Positions 45,772-54,152 are shown, numbered from the stretch's first letter. The stretch is DNA of 64,000 nt from JANSWP01 sp041941305 (GCA_041941305.1 JBGTQJ010000042.1:1-64000); one strand, 5' to 3'. The notes: generated by a model from the letters alone, not told the origin. Made by a program: numbers and translations.

Positions 45772-46413
45772 ATGAAAAAACTTCTTTCAAAAGCAATATT
45801 CCTTTACGCCTGCTTCCATATTGCTTCAGTGTTGAGCTGCCAAAAAGCGGATGATCCCGATTGTAATTTTGAGCAACAATATTTTAAAATTCAAAGCCTA
45901 GATTTAATTGCTTATGATGAACCAAACAACCATACCATGCCTTTGGAAGCATTGGAAAATGGAACATCTATTTTAGCCGAGGACTTAGCGCTAGCCATGA
46001 TTTATCAATCAGAACTGTGCTTTAATACCCTCCCAAAGGTTCCTTATTTCAATTTCTTCTTAAATAATGCCCTTGCCTGCTCACCACCACACCCTTTGCC
46101 AAAAGATGAACTCACCAATTTCAAGATCTCAAGTGATGCAGATTTTATCACCGCTTCTGGAGCAATTTATCCAGCGGGAAGTTCTTTGAATGCTATTTTT
46201 GACGTTTCCTTTTTATTTGGAACAAACAGGGAGCCATTAGAAGAAAGATTGAATACCGGTGAAACCCTTCTTTCTGCAGATGCAAGTTATATTTTGTTAC
46301 TAAATGTAGAACCTTCCGACAACCAAATACATACTTTTGCTGTTGAGGTAGAGTTGAATGGACAATACACCATTTCAGCTGTCTCTACAACCCTTACTTT
46401 GAGGAGAGATTGA
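45772..46413 (+). CDS. Hypothetical lipoprotein, second of a related pair
   Basis: A 213-residue protein with a lipoprotein signal (ASVLSC). Shares with its neighbour the start MKK-x(8-10)-LY, the N-x-ALACSPP-x-P-x-x-E-L block (about residue 100), the G-x-x-x-P/A-A-G-S/T-S-L-N motif and the C-terminal strand VEVELNGQYTISA. No known domain. Both genes seem to form an operon, and the ABC ATPase follows after a short repeat. Confidence 0.65.
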   Translation: MKKLLSKAIFLYACFHIASVLSCQKADDPDCNFEQQYFKIQSLDLIAYDEPNNHTMPLEALENGTSILAEDLALAMIYQSELCFNTLPKVPYFNFFLNNALACSPPHPLPKDELTNFKISSDADFITASGAIYPAGSSLNAIFDVSFLFGTNREPLEERLNTGETLLSADASYILLLNVEPSDNQIHTFAVEVELNGQYTISAVSTTLTLRRD

Positions 46414-46450
46414 GAATTTGAGTTTTTGAGTTAAAACCCTCGCTAAACAT

Positions 46451-46497
46451 CTCAATTTCTCACACTCTCAATTTCTCACACTCTCAATTTCTCAAAA
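46451..46497 (+). repeat. Three tandem 16-bp repeats
   Basis: CTCAATTTCTCACACT occurs twice in a row (46451-46466 and 46467-46482) and a third time with a changed end (46483-46497), just before the ABC ATPase gene. The reverse-oriented GAGAATTTGAG at 46411-46421 could pair with a copy. Repeat number may vary by slippage. Confidence 0.7.
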
Positions 46498-46505
46498 TCT
46501 AATTA

Positions 46506-47168
46506 ATGTTAGAAGTACAAAATTTGACCAAAACCTATAATTCCGGAAATAAGTCCTTAACCGTGTTAGACGATGTTACTTTTGAATTAAAAGAAGGGGA
46601 CACATTTTCTATCGTTGGACCTTCTGGAAGTGGAAAAACAACATTGCTTGGATTGTGCGCTGGATTGGATCGGGCTACTGCTGGTTCTGTTAAGCTCAAT
46701 GGCATTCAGCTGGATGATTTGAATGAAGATGAACGCGCGGCTGTCCGAAACAAATACGTAGGTTTTATTTTTCAGAATTTTCAGTTGATTCCTACCCTAA
46801 CAGCACTGGAAAATGTCATGGTTCCCCTTGAACTAAGAGGCGAATCCGGAGCGGCTGAAACTGCAATGGAACTTTTAGACCGGGTTGGACTTGCAGAACG
46901 TCATGACCACTACCCTACCCAACTTTCAGGGGGTGAACAACAGCGCGTTTCCTTAGCCAGGGCTTTCTCCAACCGCCCAAAAATTCTATTCGCAGATGAG
47001 CCTACCGGTAATCTGGATGCTGAAACCAGTGCAAAAGTTGAGGAATTGATCTTTGAATTGAATAAGGAAGCGGGGACTACTTTGGTACTTGTGACCCACG
47101 ATTTGGAATTAGCCAAGAAGACCCAAAACGTGATGAAATTGAAGGGAGGTAGAGTGGATTTGAATTAA
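46506..47168 (+). CDS. ABC transporter ATP-binding protein (LolD/YbbA-like)
   Basis: A 220-residue ATPase with Walker A GPSGSGKTT (about residues 38-46), Q-loop, signature LSGGEQQR, Walker B ILFADEPTGNLD and the H-loop VTHD. It resembles the LolD/MacB/YbbA ATPases that power lipoprotein release or peptide export. The permease that usually sits next to it is missing: the gene before it is a lipoprotein and the gene after it is on the other strand. It may therefore serve a distant permease. Confidence 0.9.
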   Translation: MLEVQNLTKTYNSGNKSLTVLDDVTFELKEGDTFSIVGPSGSGKTTLLGLCAGLDRATAGSVKLNGIQLDDLNEDERAAVRNKYVGFIFQNFQLIPTLTALENVMVPLELRGESGAAETAMELLDRVGLAERHDHYPTQLSGGEQQRVSLARAFSNRPKILFADEPTGNLDAETSAKVEELIFELNKEAGTTLVLVTHDLELAKKTQNVMKLKGGRVDLN

Positions 47169-47229
47169 ACTTTTGATGGGTGATGGTTGCTGGTTGCTGG
47201 GTTGGTTGCTGGAATTCAGGGGTTGTTAT

Positions 47230-47643
47230 TTAGGTTGCAAAAATTTGGTCAAAGTTTTTGAATGATTTGAATTCGATGGCATTTCCGCTGGGATCCAGAA
47301 AAAACATGGTGGCTTGCTCTCCAACTTCTCCTTTAAATCTCACATAAGGTTCAATAATGAAGTCCGTGCCATAACTTTTGAGCTTTTCCGCCAATTTTTC
47401 CCAGGCTCCCATTTCCAGGATAGCACCAAAATGTTTAACTGGTACATTCTTGCCATCTACGTGATTGTGTGGCCCACCTGCATCAGGTTCATCTACCAGA
47501 TGAGCGGTGATTTGATTTCCCCAAAAATTAAAATCTATCCAGCGATCAGACGTTCGTCCAACTGAACACCCAAGCAAATCTTCATAAAAATCCCGCGTTT
47601 GTTTCAGATCATTTACAGGAAAAGCCAGGTGGAATGGTTGCAT
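47230..47643 (-). CDS. Glyoxalase/VOC superfamily protein
   Basis: A 137-residue protein from the ATG at 47643 (MQPFHLAFPVNDLKQTRDFY); 19 more residues upstream are low-complexity. The vicinal-oxygen-chelate fold is seen in the paired beta-alpha-beta-beta-beta units: FHLAFPVNDL...GRTSDRWIDFNFWGNQ and VKHFGAILE...FFLDPSGNAIEFKSF. Metal-ligand positions: H in FHLAFP, H in QITAHL, H in KHFGA and E in AIEFK. The substrate is unknown (dioxygenase or glyoxalase-like). Confidence 0.85.
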   Translation of the reverse strand: MQPFHLAFPVNDLKQTRDFYEDLLGCSVGRTSDRWIDFNFWGNQITAHLVDEPDAGGPHNHVDGKNVPVKHFGAILEMGAWEKLAEKLKSYGTDFIIEPYVRFKGEVGEQATMFFLDPSGNAIEFKSFKNFDQIFAT

Positions 47644-47660
47644 ATTGATGTTATGATTTT

Positions 47661-47684
47661 GTGATGCTGTGATGCTGTGATGCT
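47661..47684. repeat. Three tandem 8-bp repeats
   Basis: GTGATGCT repeats three times in perfect tandem, in the upstream part of the glyoxalase-like reading frame. A loose copy of the same word occurs again near 47765. Confidence 0.6.
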
Positions 47685-47812
47685 GCAATTTATTTGTCAA
47701 TTGACTTGGGCAAAAATAGTGGGATATTTGAGGAAAGGAGCATTTTATGGTGCTAAAATGCTGCGATGCTGCAATTCTGCAATTTCAGGGAGGAAGGAGT
47801 TCTATTGGATAT

Positions 47813-47869
47813 TTGAGGCGATGCCTTTTCTTAATCTTTCTAATGCTCTAATCACAAGCATCGCCTCAA
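47813..47869 (-). terminator. Hairpin behind the MORN-caspase gene
   Basis: TTGAGGCGATGC (47813-47824) is the perfect reverse complement of GCATCGCCTCAA (47858-47869). It begins 10 bases past the stop at 47879. Confidence 0.55.
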
Positions 47870-47878
47870 AATTGAGTT

Positions 47879-49579
47879 TTATTTTCTTACCAGCCCTACT
47901 GGCATTTTTTGGTCAAAGGTTCCGGTCAAGGTAGGTGATTGTGCACCTGCGGTATAACGCCGAACTTTTTTATATACATAGTCATAGAGTTCTTGAACAG
48001 TCACAATTTCATCGTAATTGGCATCTGCTTCGCCATTCAATCCTTTAATCAGGAAATGACTAAAAATACCGCTGCGCAATCCTCCATCTTCCAGAGAAAC
48101 TTCTTCTCCACGGGAAGACATCATCAATGCCATTCCCCCTTTTGTATTTTCAAAAGCCTGGTAATATTTTTTCAGGTTCGACTCGAATGGTGCCTTTGCC
48201 GCCAATAAATCACCGCTCTCTTTAAGTGCTGTCAAACTACCAGAATGGCAGGCATCTCCCAATACCAACTTATGTTTGGCGCGGCTGTCTTCCATGATTT
48301 TTTTGATTTCTTCATGGTACAGGCGATTGTTCAAACCATCAAAATCTGAAGGGATGAAAGAGCCTTGCAGACCATGCCCGGAGAAATAAAACATCACCAC
48401 ATCGTTTTCATCTGCTTTCAAAATTGTAGCGCGCATAGTGTGCAAAATATTGTCACGTGTTGCCTCCTCATCGATAAGCACTTTAATTTGATTTTCCTTT
48501 AATGCACCTCCTTCCGGGCTTTTAAGGAAGGCATAAAAGTGATAGGCATCATCATCCGTATATCTCAAGAAAGGCATGTGTTGATAGCGACCAATACCAA
48601 CCACTACCGCCCATATCTTTACATCTGTGGTTCGGTCTACTTCGTAAATTTCTTCTTCCTCTACATTGCTTCTCGTAGCGAATGTCTCGATAGCCTTCCC
48701 ATAATACCATTCGGCAGTCAAGACACGACCATCTGCATAATGCAAAGTTCCTTCTCCATGCGGGGTATGGTTTTTCCAGGCACCCTCATAGCTGTTTCCA
48801 TTTGCATAATTGACCCTGCATTGCCCTTCGGGATTGCCATATCTGAAATCCCCCACATATTCTGAGCCATCGCTGTAGGTGAAGGTGCCCAGACCACTTT
48901 CACAATATTCTTTATTGCAGTTTCTCAATGTAGGTATAGTGCCCGATGTAGGCTCCCCCCCTTCCACAATTGCTTCATGCTCAAACAGGTAAATCTCTTC
49001 TTCTACCATCTTCCCCTGCTCCCATTCCCCACTGAATATCTTTCCATTGGCAGCATACAAAGTTCCAGATCCATGCTTCTTGTTGTTGGACCAATAACCG
49101 TGAAATTTTGCTCCATCTCTATAGAACATTGTCCCTTCTCCATCAAAACGACCATTCCTGAAGTTTCCTTCATAGCGATCTCCATCCTGAAAGGAATATT
49201 TTCCATAGCCATTGGGTTGATTGTTTTTGAAATTCCCATCGTACCGATCTCCATTCGCATATTTCATGACTCCCTTTCCATGGAATCTGTTTTGGCGGAA
49301 CTGCCCTCTATACTCATGCCCTTCAATGAAGACATATCGCCCTTCACCTTGCCGATCATTGTTTTCCCAATGACCGATGTATTTATTACCATTGTCAAAA
49401 TAAATAATGCCGCGACCATGGGCCTTGCCATCTACAAAGTTACCAATGTATTTGGCACCATTGGAAAAGAGGTAAGTCCCATAGCCATTGAAACAATCTC
49501 CTTTAATGCAATTGGCAGGAAGATTTTGGCTTGTTAGCAGGAAAAAACAGACTACCACTACTAATTGGAATTTGATCAT
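47879..49579 (-). CDS. Secreted MORN-repeat / caspase-fold (C14) peptidase fusion
   Basis: A 566-residue protein with a signal peptide (ends LPANC). Residues about 28-300 contain about ten MORN repeats (G-x-Y-x-G-x-F/W-x-N/D-G-x-x-H/N-G-x-G), in two blocks. A peptidase C14 (metacaspase-like) domain follows from about residue 325 (VWAVVVGIGRYQHMPFLRYTDDDAY). The catalytic dyad is visible: His in YFSGHG at about 399 and Cys in LGDACHSGSL at about 441. MORN repeats often bind lipids or other proteins. Caspase-fold proteases cut after basic or acidic residues; its trigger is unknown. Confidence 0.88.
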   Translation of the reverse strand: MIKFQLVVVVCFFLLTSQNLPANCIKGDCFNGYGTYLFSNGAKYIGNFVDGKAHGRGIIYFDNGNKYIGHWENNDRQGEGRYVFIEGHEYRGQFRQNRFHGKGVMKYANGDRYDGNFKNNQPNGYGKYSFQDGDRYEGNFRNGRFDGEGTMFYRDGAKFHGYWSNNKKHGSGTLYAANGKIFSGEWEQGKMVEEEIYLFEHEAIVEGGEPTSGTIPTLRNCNKEYCESGLGTFTYSDGSEYVGDFRYGNPEGQCRVNYANGNSYEGAWKNHTPHGEGTLHYADGRVLTAEWYYGKAIETFATRSNVEEEEIYEVDRTTDVKIWAVVVGIGRYQHMPFLRYTDDDAYHFYAFLKSPEGGALKENQIKVLIDEEATRDNILHTMRATILKADENDVVMFYFSGHGLQGSFIPSDFDGLNNRLYHEEIKKIMEDSRAKHKLVLGDACHSGSLTALKESGDLLAAKAPFESNLKKYYQAFENTKGGMALMMSSRGEEVSLEDGGLRSGIFSHFLIKGLNGEADANYDEIVTVQELYDYVYKKVRRYTAGAQSPTLTGTFDQKMPVGLVRK

Positions 49580-49604
49580 AGTTCCGGGAATTCTTTGGTT
49601 CAGT

Positions 49605-49676
49605 GTTCTCGGTTCCTTTTCCCCAGTTTCCCATTTTAATCTCAGAACCGGGAACTGGGGGCGGTGAGCTGAGAAC
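49605..49676. repeat. Imperfect inverted repeat in the divergent gap
   Basis: CCCCAGTTTCCC (49621-49632) pairs with GGGAACTGGGG (49650-49660), with GTTCTC/GAGAAC at the outside. It lies in the 5' region of the MORN-caspase gene, part of the 494-bp gap 49580-50073. Confidence 0.5.
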
Positions 49677-49808
49677 TTTTAAGTAGTAGTAGGCTATAGG
49701 TAGTATTTTAAATTGTGGAAGTGAAAAAGAATACTGATATAAACTCCTTTGGAAATTCAATATTGCCTTTGTTGATTTTTTTTGAGAAAATTTAAATTAT
49801 AATTCATT

Positions 49809-49816
49809 TACCTTTG
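49809..49816 (+). promoter_or_regulatory. -7 box of the DUF4920 gene
   Basis: TACCTTTG matches TAnnTTTG. A start near 49822 would leave a leader of about 250 bases that contains the element at 49864-50053. Confidence 0.5.
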
Positions 49817-49863
49817 CATCCCTAAAAACTTACCCTTGCGCATTTTAACTCAAAAAACACTTC

Positions 49864-50053
49864 ATGAAGTTGTTTAAAAACAGATAGATGGTTTTCTTGC
49901 AAGCCATTGATTACCAATACTTCAGCTTTTTTTCGCTCCATACTTTCTCACAAAGTGATCCCTTTGGGACAAGTATGAAACTTAAAAAGAGCTTCGTTTT
50001 GACAATCAAGCACTTATAAGAAAATTCAACCTCCATTTTTAAACAACTTCCAT
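49864..50053. repeat. Inverted-end non-coding element (190 bp)
   Basis: The left end ATGAAGTTGTTTAAAAA and the reverse complement of the right end, ATGGAAGTTGTTTAAAAA, agree except for one base. It has the same TTGTTTAAA core as the copies at 9488 and 10077. It lies in the presumed leader of the DUF4920 gene, ending 20 bases before its start codon. A reading frame of 83 codons on the minus strand is not believed. Confidence 0.6.
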
Positions 50054-50073
50054 AAATAAAAAACTCAGATATC

Positions 50074-50565
50074 ATGGCAAAGAAACTTTTATTTTTTGCG
50101 ACAATCATTTCATTATCAATCGCTTGCAGTAGCGGGGGTACTGAAACTTCAGATGCAGCCAAAATACATTCTTTTGGTGAACAAATTACTGCTGAAGGTG
50201 CTATTGCCTATTCAGATTTATTGGCAAAAATGACTGGAGAAGAAAACGTAGATGCCAAAGTAAAAGGCACCGTTACCTCAGTTTGTCAAGTCAAAGGCTG
50301 TTGGATCACCATCACCCCTGAAAAAGAAGGCGATCCTGAGCTTTTTGTCAAATTCAAGGACTATGGTTTCTTCATGCCAATGGATATTGCGGGCAGAGAA
50401 GTGATTATGGATGGTTACGCTTTTGTTGAGACGACTTCCGTTGAAGAATTGAGGCATTATGCGGAAGACGAAGGAAAATCAAAAGAAGAGATTGAGGAAA
50501 TTACTGAGCCAGAAAAGCAATATAAATTTATGGCATCTGGCGTTTTATTGTTACCTGCAAACTGA
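50074..50565 (+). CDS. DUF4920 lipoprotein
   Basis: A 163-residue lipoprotein (signal ends SIAC). The domain runs from about residue 30: HSFGEQITAEGAIAYSDLLAKM, then KGTVTSVCQVKGCWITI with two Cys that fit the DUF4920 pattern (VCQxKGCW), the strand VKFKDYGFFMPMD and the end KYKFMASGVLLL-like sequence. Similar to OB-fold-like metal-binding domains; function unknown. The protein ends with a hairpin terminator. Confidence 0.85.
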   Translation: MAKKLLFFATIISLSIACSSGGTETSDAAKIHSFGEQITAEGAIAYSDLLAKMTGEENVDAKVKGTVTSVCQVKGCWITITPEKEGDPELFVKFKDYGFFMPMDIAGREVIMDGYAFVETTSVEELRHYAEDEGKSKEEIEEITEPEKQYKFMASGVLLLPAN

Positions 50566-50591
50566 GAAACTATCAAAAAGAAGAACCAAAG

Positions 50592-50622
50592 CAGCTATCG
50601 TTTAAATAAAGCGGTAGCTGTT
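50592..50622 (+). terminator. Probable terminator of the DUF4920 gene
   Basis: CAGCTATCG pairs with CGGTAGCTG (one G-T pair), followed by TTCATCC rather than a good T-run, 26 bases after the stop. Confidence 0.45.
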
Positions 50623-50719
50623 CATCCTCATATTTTAGACCAAACCAGCATATCAAAAAATTTATCCCTAATTTTGAATTTCTTTTGAGCATTATCCAGG
50701 CTTAAGGTACCAACTTGTC

Positions 50720-52912
50720 ATGCCCGACAGAGAAAACAACATAACTTTCTTGCTAAATACTTGGACAGCCGCCCTGTTGTTGCTTGTCTTTACCTGCCAC
50801 CTAAATGCTCAGGAAAATCCCCTCCTGGATAGTCTTACCCAAGTTTTAAATACCGCTTCTGAAGACAGCAATAAAGTCATTTTGATGAACGATATTGCCT
50901 GGGAGTTAAAATTCGAAAACCCTCAACAGGCCAGAGTTTATCTTGATTCGGCATTATCCCTCGCTCAGGATTTGAACTTTAAAAAGGGGGAAGGAGACGC
51001 CAACAACTTTAGAGGTGTCGTTGAAGACATTCATGGAAATAGTGAATTGGCAGTAAAATACTTCCAGCATGCATTGGCGATTCGACAAGAATTAGGGGAT
51101 AAAAAAGGCGTGGCAAGACTCTACAATAATATTGGGAATGTCCAAGACAATTTGGGCAACCAGGAAGAGTCGCTGAAAAATTATTTGGAAGCGCTCAAAC
51201 TGTATGGTGAATTGGGTGATTCAGTTCGATTGGCAAGGGCTTCCTATAATTTGGCAATTTTATATGAAAATTTTGGCAACTTTCAGGCTGCCCAGGAATA
51301 CATCTTGAGGTACCTGAATCTGGCGGAAAGGAACGCAGATAGTACCGGCATAGCCAACGCGTTTAACGTAATCGGCAATATCAGAACAGAAAAAGATGAT
51401 TTGGAAGCAGCCCTTGAAAATTACCAAAAAGCGCAAGTGTTACACCAATTGCTTGGCAATCAATGGGAATCAGCAACAGTTTTTAATAATATTGGAAACA
51501 CCTACGATGCCATAGCAGAATCCAGAATGGACGAAAAGGAATATGAAGGGCTCCTGCCTTATTTTGAGAATGCTATTGACAACCACATCCAGGCAATGAA
51601 GATCCGGAAAACGCTGGAAGATAAGGACGGGGAAGGAGAATCCTTCAACAATATTGGCTTGGTCTATAAAAATATGGGAAGCTATTTTCAGGAGACCGGA
51701 GCCATCACACAATCCGCTTTTTTTTGGCAAAAAGCCCTGAACTATCTGGATACCGCGTTCTATATTCGCCAGGAATTAGGTGACCAATTTGGTCTAATGG
51801 AAGTTTATAATGGATACGGAGATGTGTATAGAAGACAAGGGAAATTGCAAAAGGCATTGAATTTTACAAAACAATACCTGAAATTGGCGGAAGATTTGGC
51901 AAATGAGAAGTTTTTGCAAAATGGATTTAAAGACCTGGCAAGAATCTATTTTCAGTTGGGTGATTATAAATCGGCATACAATTGGCGAAAAGCTTATGAC
52001 GAATTGAGGTATGACAGATACAATGAACAAAGGCTCAAGGAATACGAAAGTCGAGAAGTTTTTTACAGTGACCGTCAAAAGCAATTTGAAAATGAGCGGA
52101 CTTTATTGCTTCGAGATGCTCAATTAAAACAAGCAACTATATTCAGGAATTCCCTGATTGTAGGCGCTTTCGGTTTGCTTTTGTTAATCGGACTGATATA
52201 CAATCGCTATCGAATCAAATCAAAATCGAATCAGGAATTGGCAGAAAAAAACGAAATCATTGAAACTGAAAGACATCGTGCAGAAGAGTTATTGTTGAAT
52301 ATTTTGCCATCAGAAACGGCAAATGAGCTAAAAGAACACGGCAAAGCGGCCGCAAAGAAATACGATTCGGTTACTGTATTATTTACTGACTTTCAATCTT
52401 TTACCCAAATAGCCGAAAAAATGCCACCTGAAGCCCTGGTGGCTCAATTGGATGAATGTTTCAAAGCATTTGATGAAATTGCAGAGCGGCATGGTATTGA
52501 AAAAATAAAAACCATTGGCGATTCATATATGTGTGCGGGTGGCCTACCAACACCAAATGATACACATGCAGAAGATGTCGTAAAGGCGGCAATGGAAATG
52601 CGGACATTTATGCAGCATTTTGGAGCAAAACAACGTACAAAAGGATTGCCGGAATTCAAGACCCGATTTGGCATTCACTCTGGACCAGTCGTAGCAGGAG
52701 TTGTTGGAAGTAAGAAATTTGCATACGATATTTGGGGAGACACTGTAAATCTGGCAGCTCGAATGGAAGAAAAAAGCGAAGCGGGAAAAATCAATATTTC
52801 AAAAAATACTTACGAGTTACTCAATAACCATTTTCAATTTGAAGATAGGGGAAAGCTCATGGCCAAGAACAAAGGAGAGGTAGAGATGTTTTTTGTGGAA
52901 GAAAAAAATTGA
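50720..52912 (+). CDS. TPR-repeat membrane adenylate cyclase (class III)
   Basis: A 730-residue protein: signal or anchor segment (about 12-30), seven or more TPR units up to about residue 440, a transmembrane helix (SLIVGAFGLLLLIGLIYN, about 477-497), a coiled linker with the NILPSETANELKEHG hinge, then a class III cyclase domain (about 545-725). Metal-binding Asp residues are in LFTDFQSF (about 555) and IGDSYM (about 598). The base-selecting Lys (IKTIGDSYM) and Asp (AYDIWGDTVNLAAR) match adenylate rather than guanylate cyclases. Probably makes cAMP in response to a periplasmic signal read by the TPRs. Followed by an HD gene. Confidence 0.9.
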   Translation: MPDRENNITFLLNTWTAALLLLVFTCHLNAQENPLLDSLTQVLNTASEDSNKVILMNDIAWELKFENPQQARVYLDSALSLAQDLNFKKGEGDANNFRGVVEDIHGNSELAVKYFQHALAIRQELGDKKGVARLYNNIGNVQDNLGNQEESLKNYLEALKLYGELGDSVRLARASYNLAILYENFGNFQAAQEYILRYLNLAERNADSTGIANAFNVIGNIRTEKDDLEAALENYQKAQVLHQLLGNQWESATVFNNIGNTYDAIAESRMDEKEYEGLLPYFENAIDNHIQAMKIRKTLEDKDGEGESFNNIGLVYKNMGSYFQETGAITQSAFFWQKALNYLDTAFYIRQELGDQFGLMEVYNGYGDVYRRQGKLQKALNFTKQYLKLAEDLANEKFLQNGFKDLARIYFQLGDYKSAYNWRKAYDELRYDRYNEQRLKEYESREVFYSDRQKQFENERTLLLRDAQLKQATIFRNSLIVGAFGLLLLIGLIYNRYRIKSKSNQELAEKNEIIETERHRAEELLLNILPSETANELKEHGKAAAKKYDSVTVLFTDFQSFTQIAEKMPPEALVAQLDECFKAFDEIAERHGIEKIKTIGDSYMCAGGLPTPNDTHAEDVVKAAMEMRTFMQHFGAKQRTKGLPEFKTRFGIHSGPVVAGVVGSKKFAYDIWGDTVNLAARMEEKSEAGKINISKNTYELLNNHFQFEDRGKLMAKNKGEVEMFFVEEKN

Positions 52913-52938
52913 GTAATCAAAAATTAGATCACTTTGTT

Positions 52939-53031
52939 GTCAGACGCCAGGTTGCTTCGCTGTTTGACATGTTCATCATTTGAAAATCAGATGTAGAGCA
53001 GGTCTGACAGCGAAGCGATATGACGCCTGAC
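52939..53031. repeat. Imperfect long inverted repeat between cyclase and HD genes
   Basis: Arms of about 31 bases (52939-52970 and 53001-53031) pair in blocks such as GTCAGACGCC / GGCGTCTGAC-like and TTGCTTCGCTGT / ACAGCGAAGC. It lies between two genes on the same strand that may be co-transcribed, and it ends 17 bases before the HD gene's start codon. Confidence 0.55.
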
Positions 53032-53048
53032 TTCTAATAAAAAAAACC

Positions 53049-53633
53049 TTGGATTACAGGGCAGCAAAAAAATTCATATTAGACAAACTAAAGAGGGAAC
53101 TGCCTGAGGTGCTCACTTATCATTGCCTGGAGCATACCCTTGATGTCTTTGAAATCACTTCTGAACTTTGTGCTGCCGAAAATATTTCTCGTTACGAAAC
53201 CAGATTGCTCAAAACAGCTGCTCTATTTCACGATTCAGGTTTTACAGAGACTTATAAGGAGCATGAGGAAAAAGGTTGTGAAATTGTCAGAAAAAATTTA
53301 CCCAAATTTGGATACACTGAAACCGAAATTGAAAGAATTTGTGGGATGATCATGGCTACCAAAATCCCCCAATCTCCTAAAAACAAATTGGAGGAAATTA
53401 TTTGCGATGCCGATCTGGACTATCTCGGCAGGAACGATTTTCATCCCATCGGCTCGACACTTTTTGAAGAATTCAAAGCCCATGGCGTCATAAAAAATGA
53501 AGAAGGCTGGAATCGCCTGCAGGTTGGCTTTTTAGAATCCCACCATTATTTTACTCCTACCAATATCAATCGACGGAATCCTCAGAAACAGCTGTACTTA
53601 AAGGAATTGAAGTCTATCGTTGCCAGTTATTAG
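53049..53633 (+). CDS. HD-domain phosphohydrolase
   Basis: A 194-residue protein with an HD domain: H in TYHCLEHT (about residue 27), H-D in LFHDSGF (about 60-61) and a last D in CDADLDYLG (about 120). The start is a TTG (MDYRAAKKF) because the frame has a stop shortly upstream and no ATG before about residue 97. HD proteins hydrolyse nucleotides, nucleoside phosphates or cyclic nucleotides; which is not known. Lies 136 bp after the adenylate cyclase on the same strand. Confidence 0.8.
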   Translation: MDYRAAKKFILDKLKRELPEVLTYHCLEHTLDVFEITSELCAAENISRYETRLLKTAALFHDSGFTETYKEHEEKGCEIVRKNLPKFGYTETEIERICGMIMATKIPQSPKNKLEEIICDADLDYLGRNDFHPIGSTLFEEFKAHGVIKNEEGWNRLQVGFLESHHYFTPTNINRRNPQKQLYLKELKSIVASY

Positions 53634-53738
53634 TATTTCGCACTAAAAAAAAAGTTAAAAAAAATTTAATAAGATGGCAGCGTTTCCGAACGGTAGTTCG
53701 TATTTATTCCGGTTTAAAGAAATAGGCGTTAAAATCAG

Positions 53739-53823
53739 AGAGCAGCCTTCGATTTACTCTCACTAGTAGAAGCAATCACAGAATTGCTCATGTTGGACTT
53801 AAAAAGATTCTGAAGGCTGCTCT
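53739..53823. repeat. Inverted repeat with inner hairpin
   Basis: GAGCAGCCTTC (53740-53750) and GAAGGCTGCTC (53812-53822) are exact reverse complements; an AGCAAT/ATTGCT hairpin lies between. The 276-bp gap 53634-53909 holds nothing else recognised. Confidence 0.55.
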
Positions 53824-53909
53824 TCTTTAAACATCCATCCACAACTTTTTGATTTCCATAATCTTACCTATGTTTTAGAGTTTTCTGTGTGACAGTTTTG
53901 TGACTGTTT

Positions 53910-54152
53910 ATGAGAAAACTTACAATGACAAGGAAAAAAAAATTTATTCCTGCCTTCCTGCCTGCACGCCTGGTTAAAGGAAAAAACAGATGGTACATCG
54001 AGCTTTATCAGCGGGAAAAACGCTTTCAACTCACTTTTTCATTAAACAGGATCCACAATTTGCCACTCAGAGAAATGAGGGGAAAAGAAATATGTGAGAA
54101 AATAAAAAAAGATCAATCTCAAAAAATTCTGAGGGCAACCAAAAATCTTTGA
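53910..54152 (+). CDS. Stub of a tyrosine integrase (N-terminal arm-binding region)
   Basis: An 80-residue reading frame. Residues 6-60 (TRKKKFIPAFLPARLVKGKNRWYIELYQREKRFQ, cited here only by key positions: P-A-R-L-V-K-G-K-x-R-W-Y-I-E-x-Y) resemble the very start of Bacteroidota phage-type integrases, where this region binds the arm sites. The core-binding and catalytic (R-H-R-Y) domains are absent. The stop codon lies inside a terminator hairpin, so this is either a remnant or a tiny standalone arm-binding protein. I favour a remnant. Confidence 0.5.
   Translation: MRKLTMTRKKKFIPAFLPARLVKGKNRWYIELYQREKRFQLTFSLNRIHNLPLREMRGKEICEKIKKDQSQKILRATKNL

Noticed and set aside
46451..47684. Short tandem repeats considered as CRISPR repeats
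   Set aside because: The repeats are direct, only 8-16 bp long, with no spacers and no cas genes.
49911..50162. Open frame of 83 codons on the minus strand
   Set aside because: It covers the repeat element and the start of the DUF4920 gene in antisense; no sign of coding.
53049..53060. Search for an ATG start for the HD gene
   Set aside because: A stop lies just upstream and no in-frame ATG occurs before about residue 97, which would remove the catalytic His-Asp; TTG is retained.
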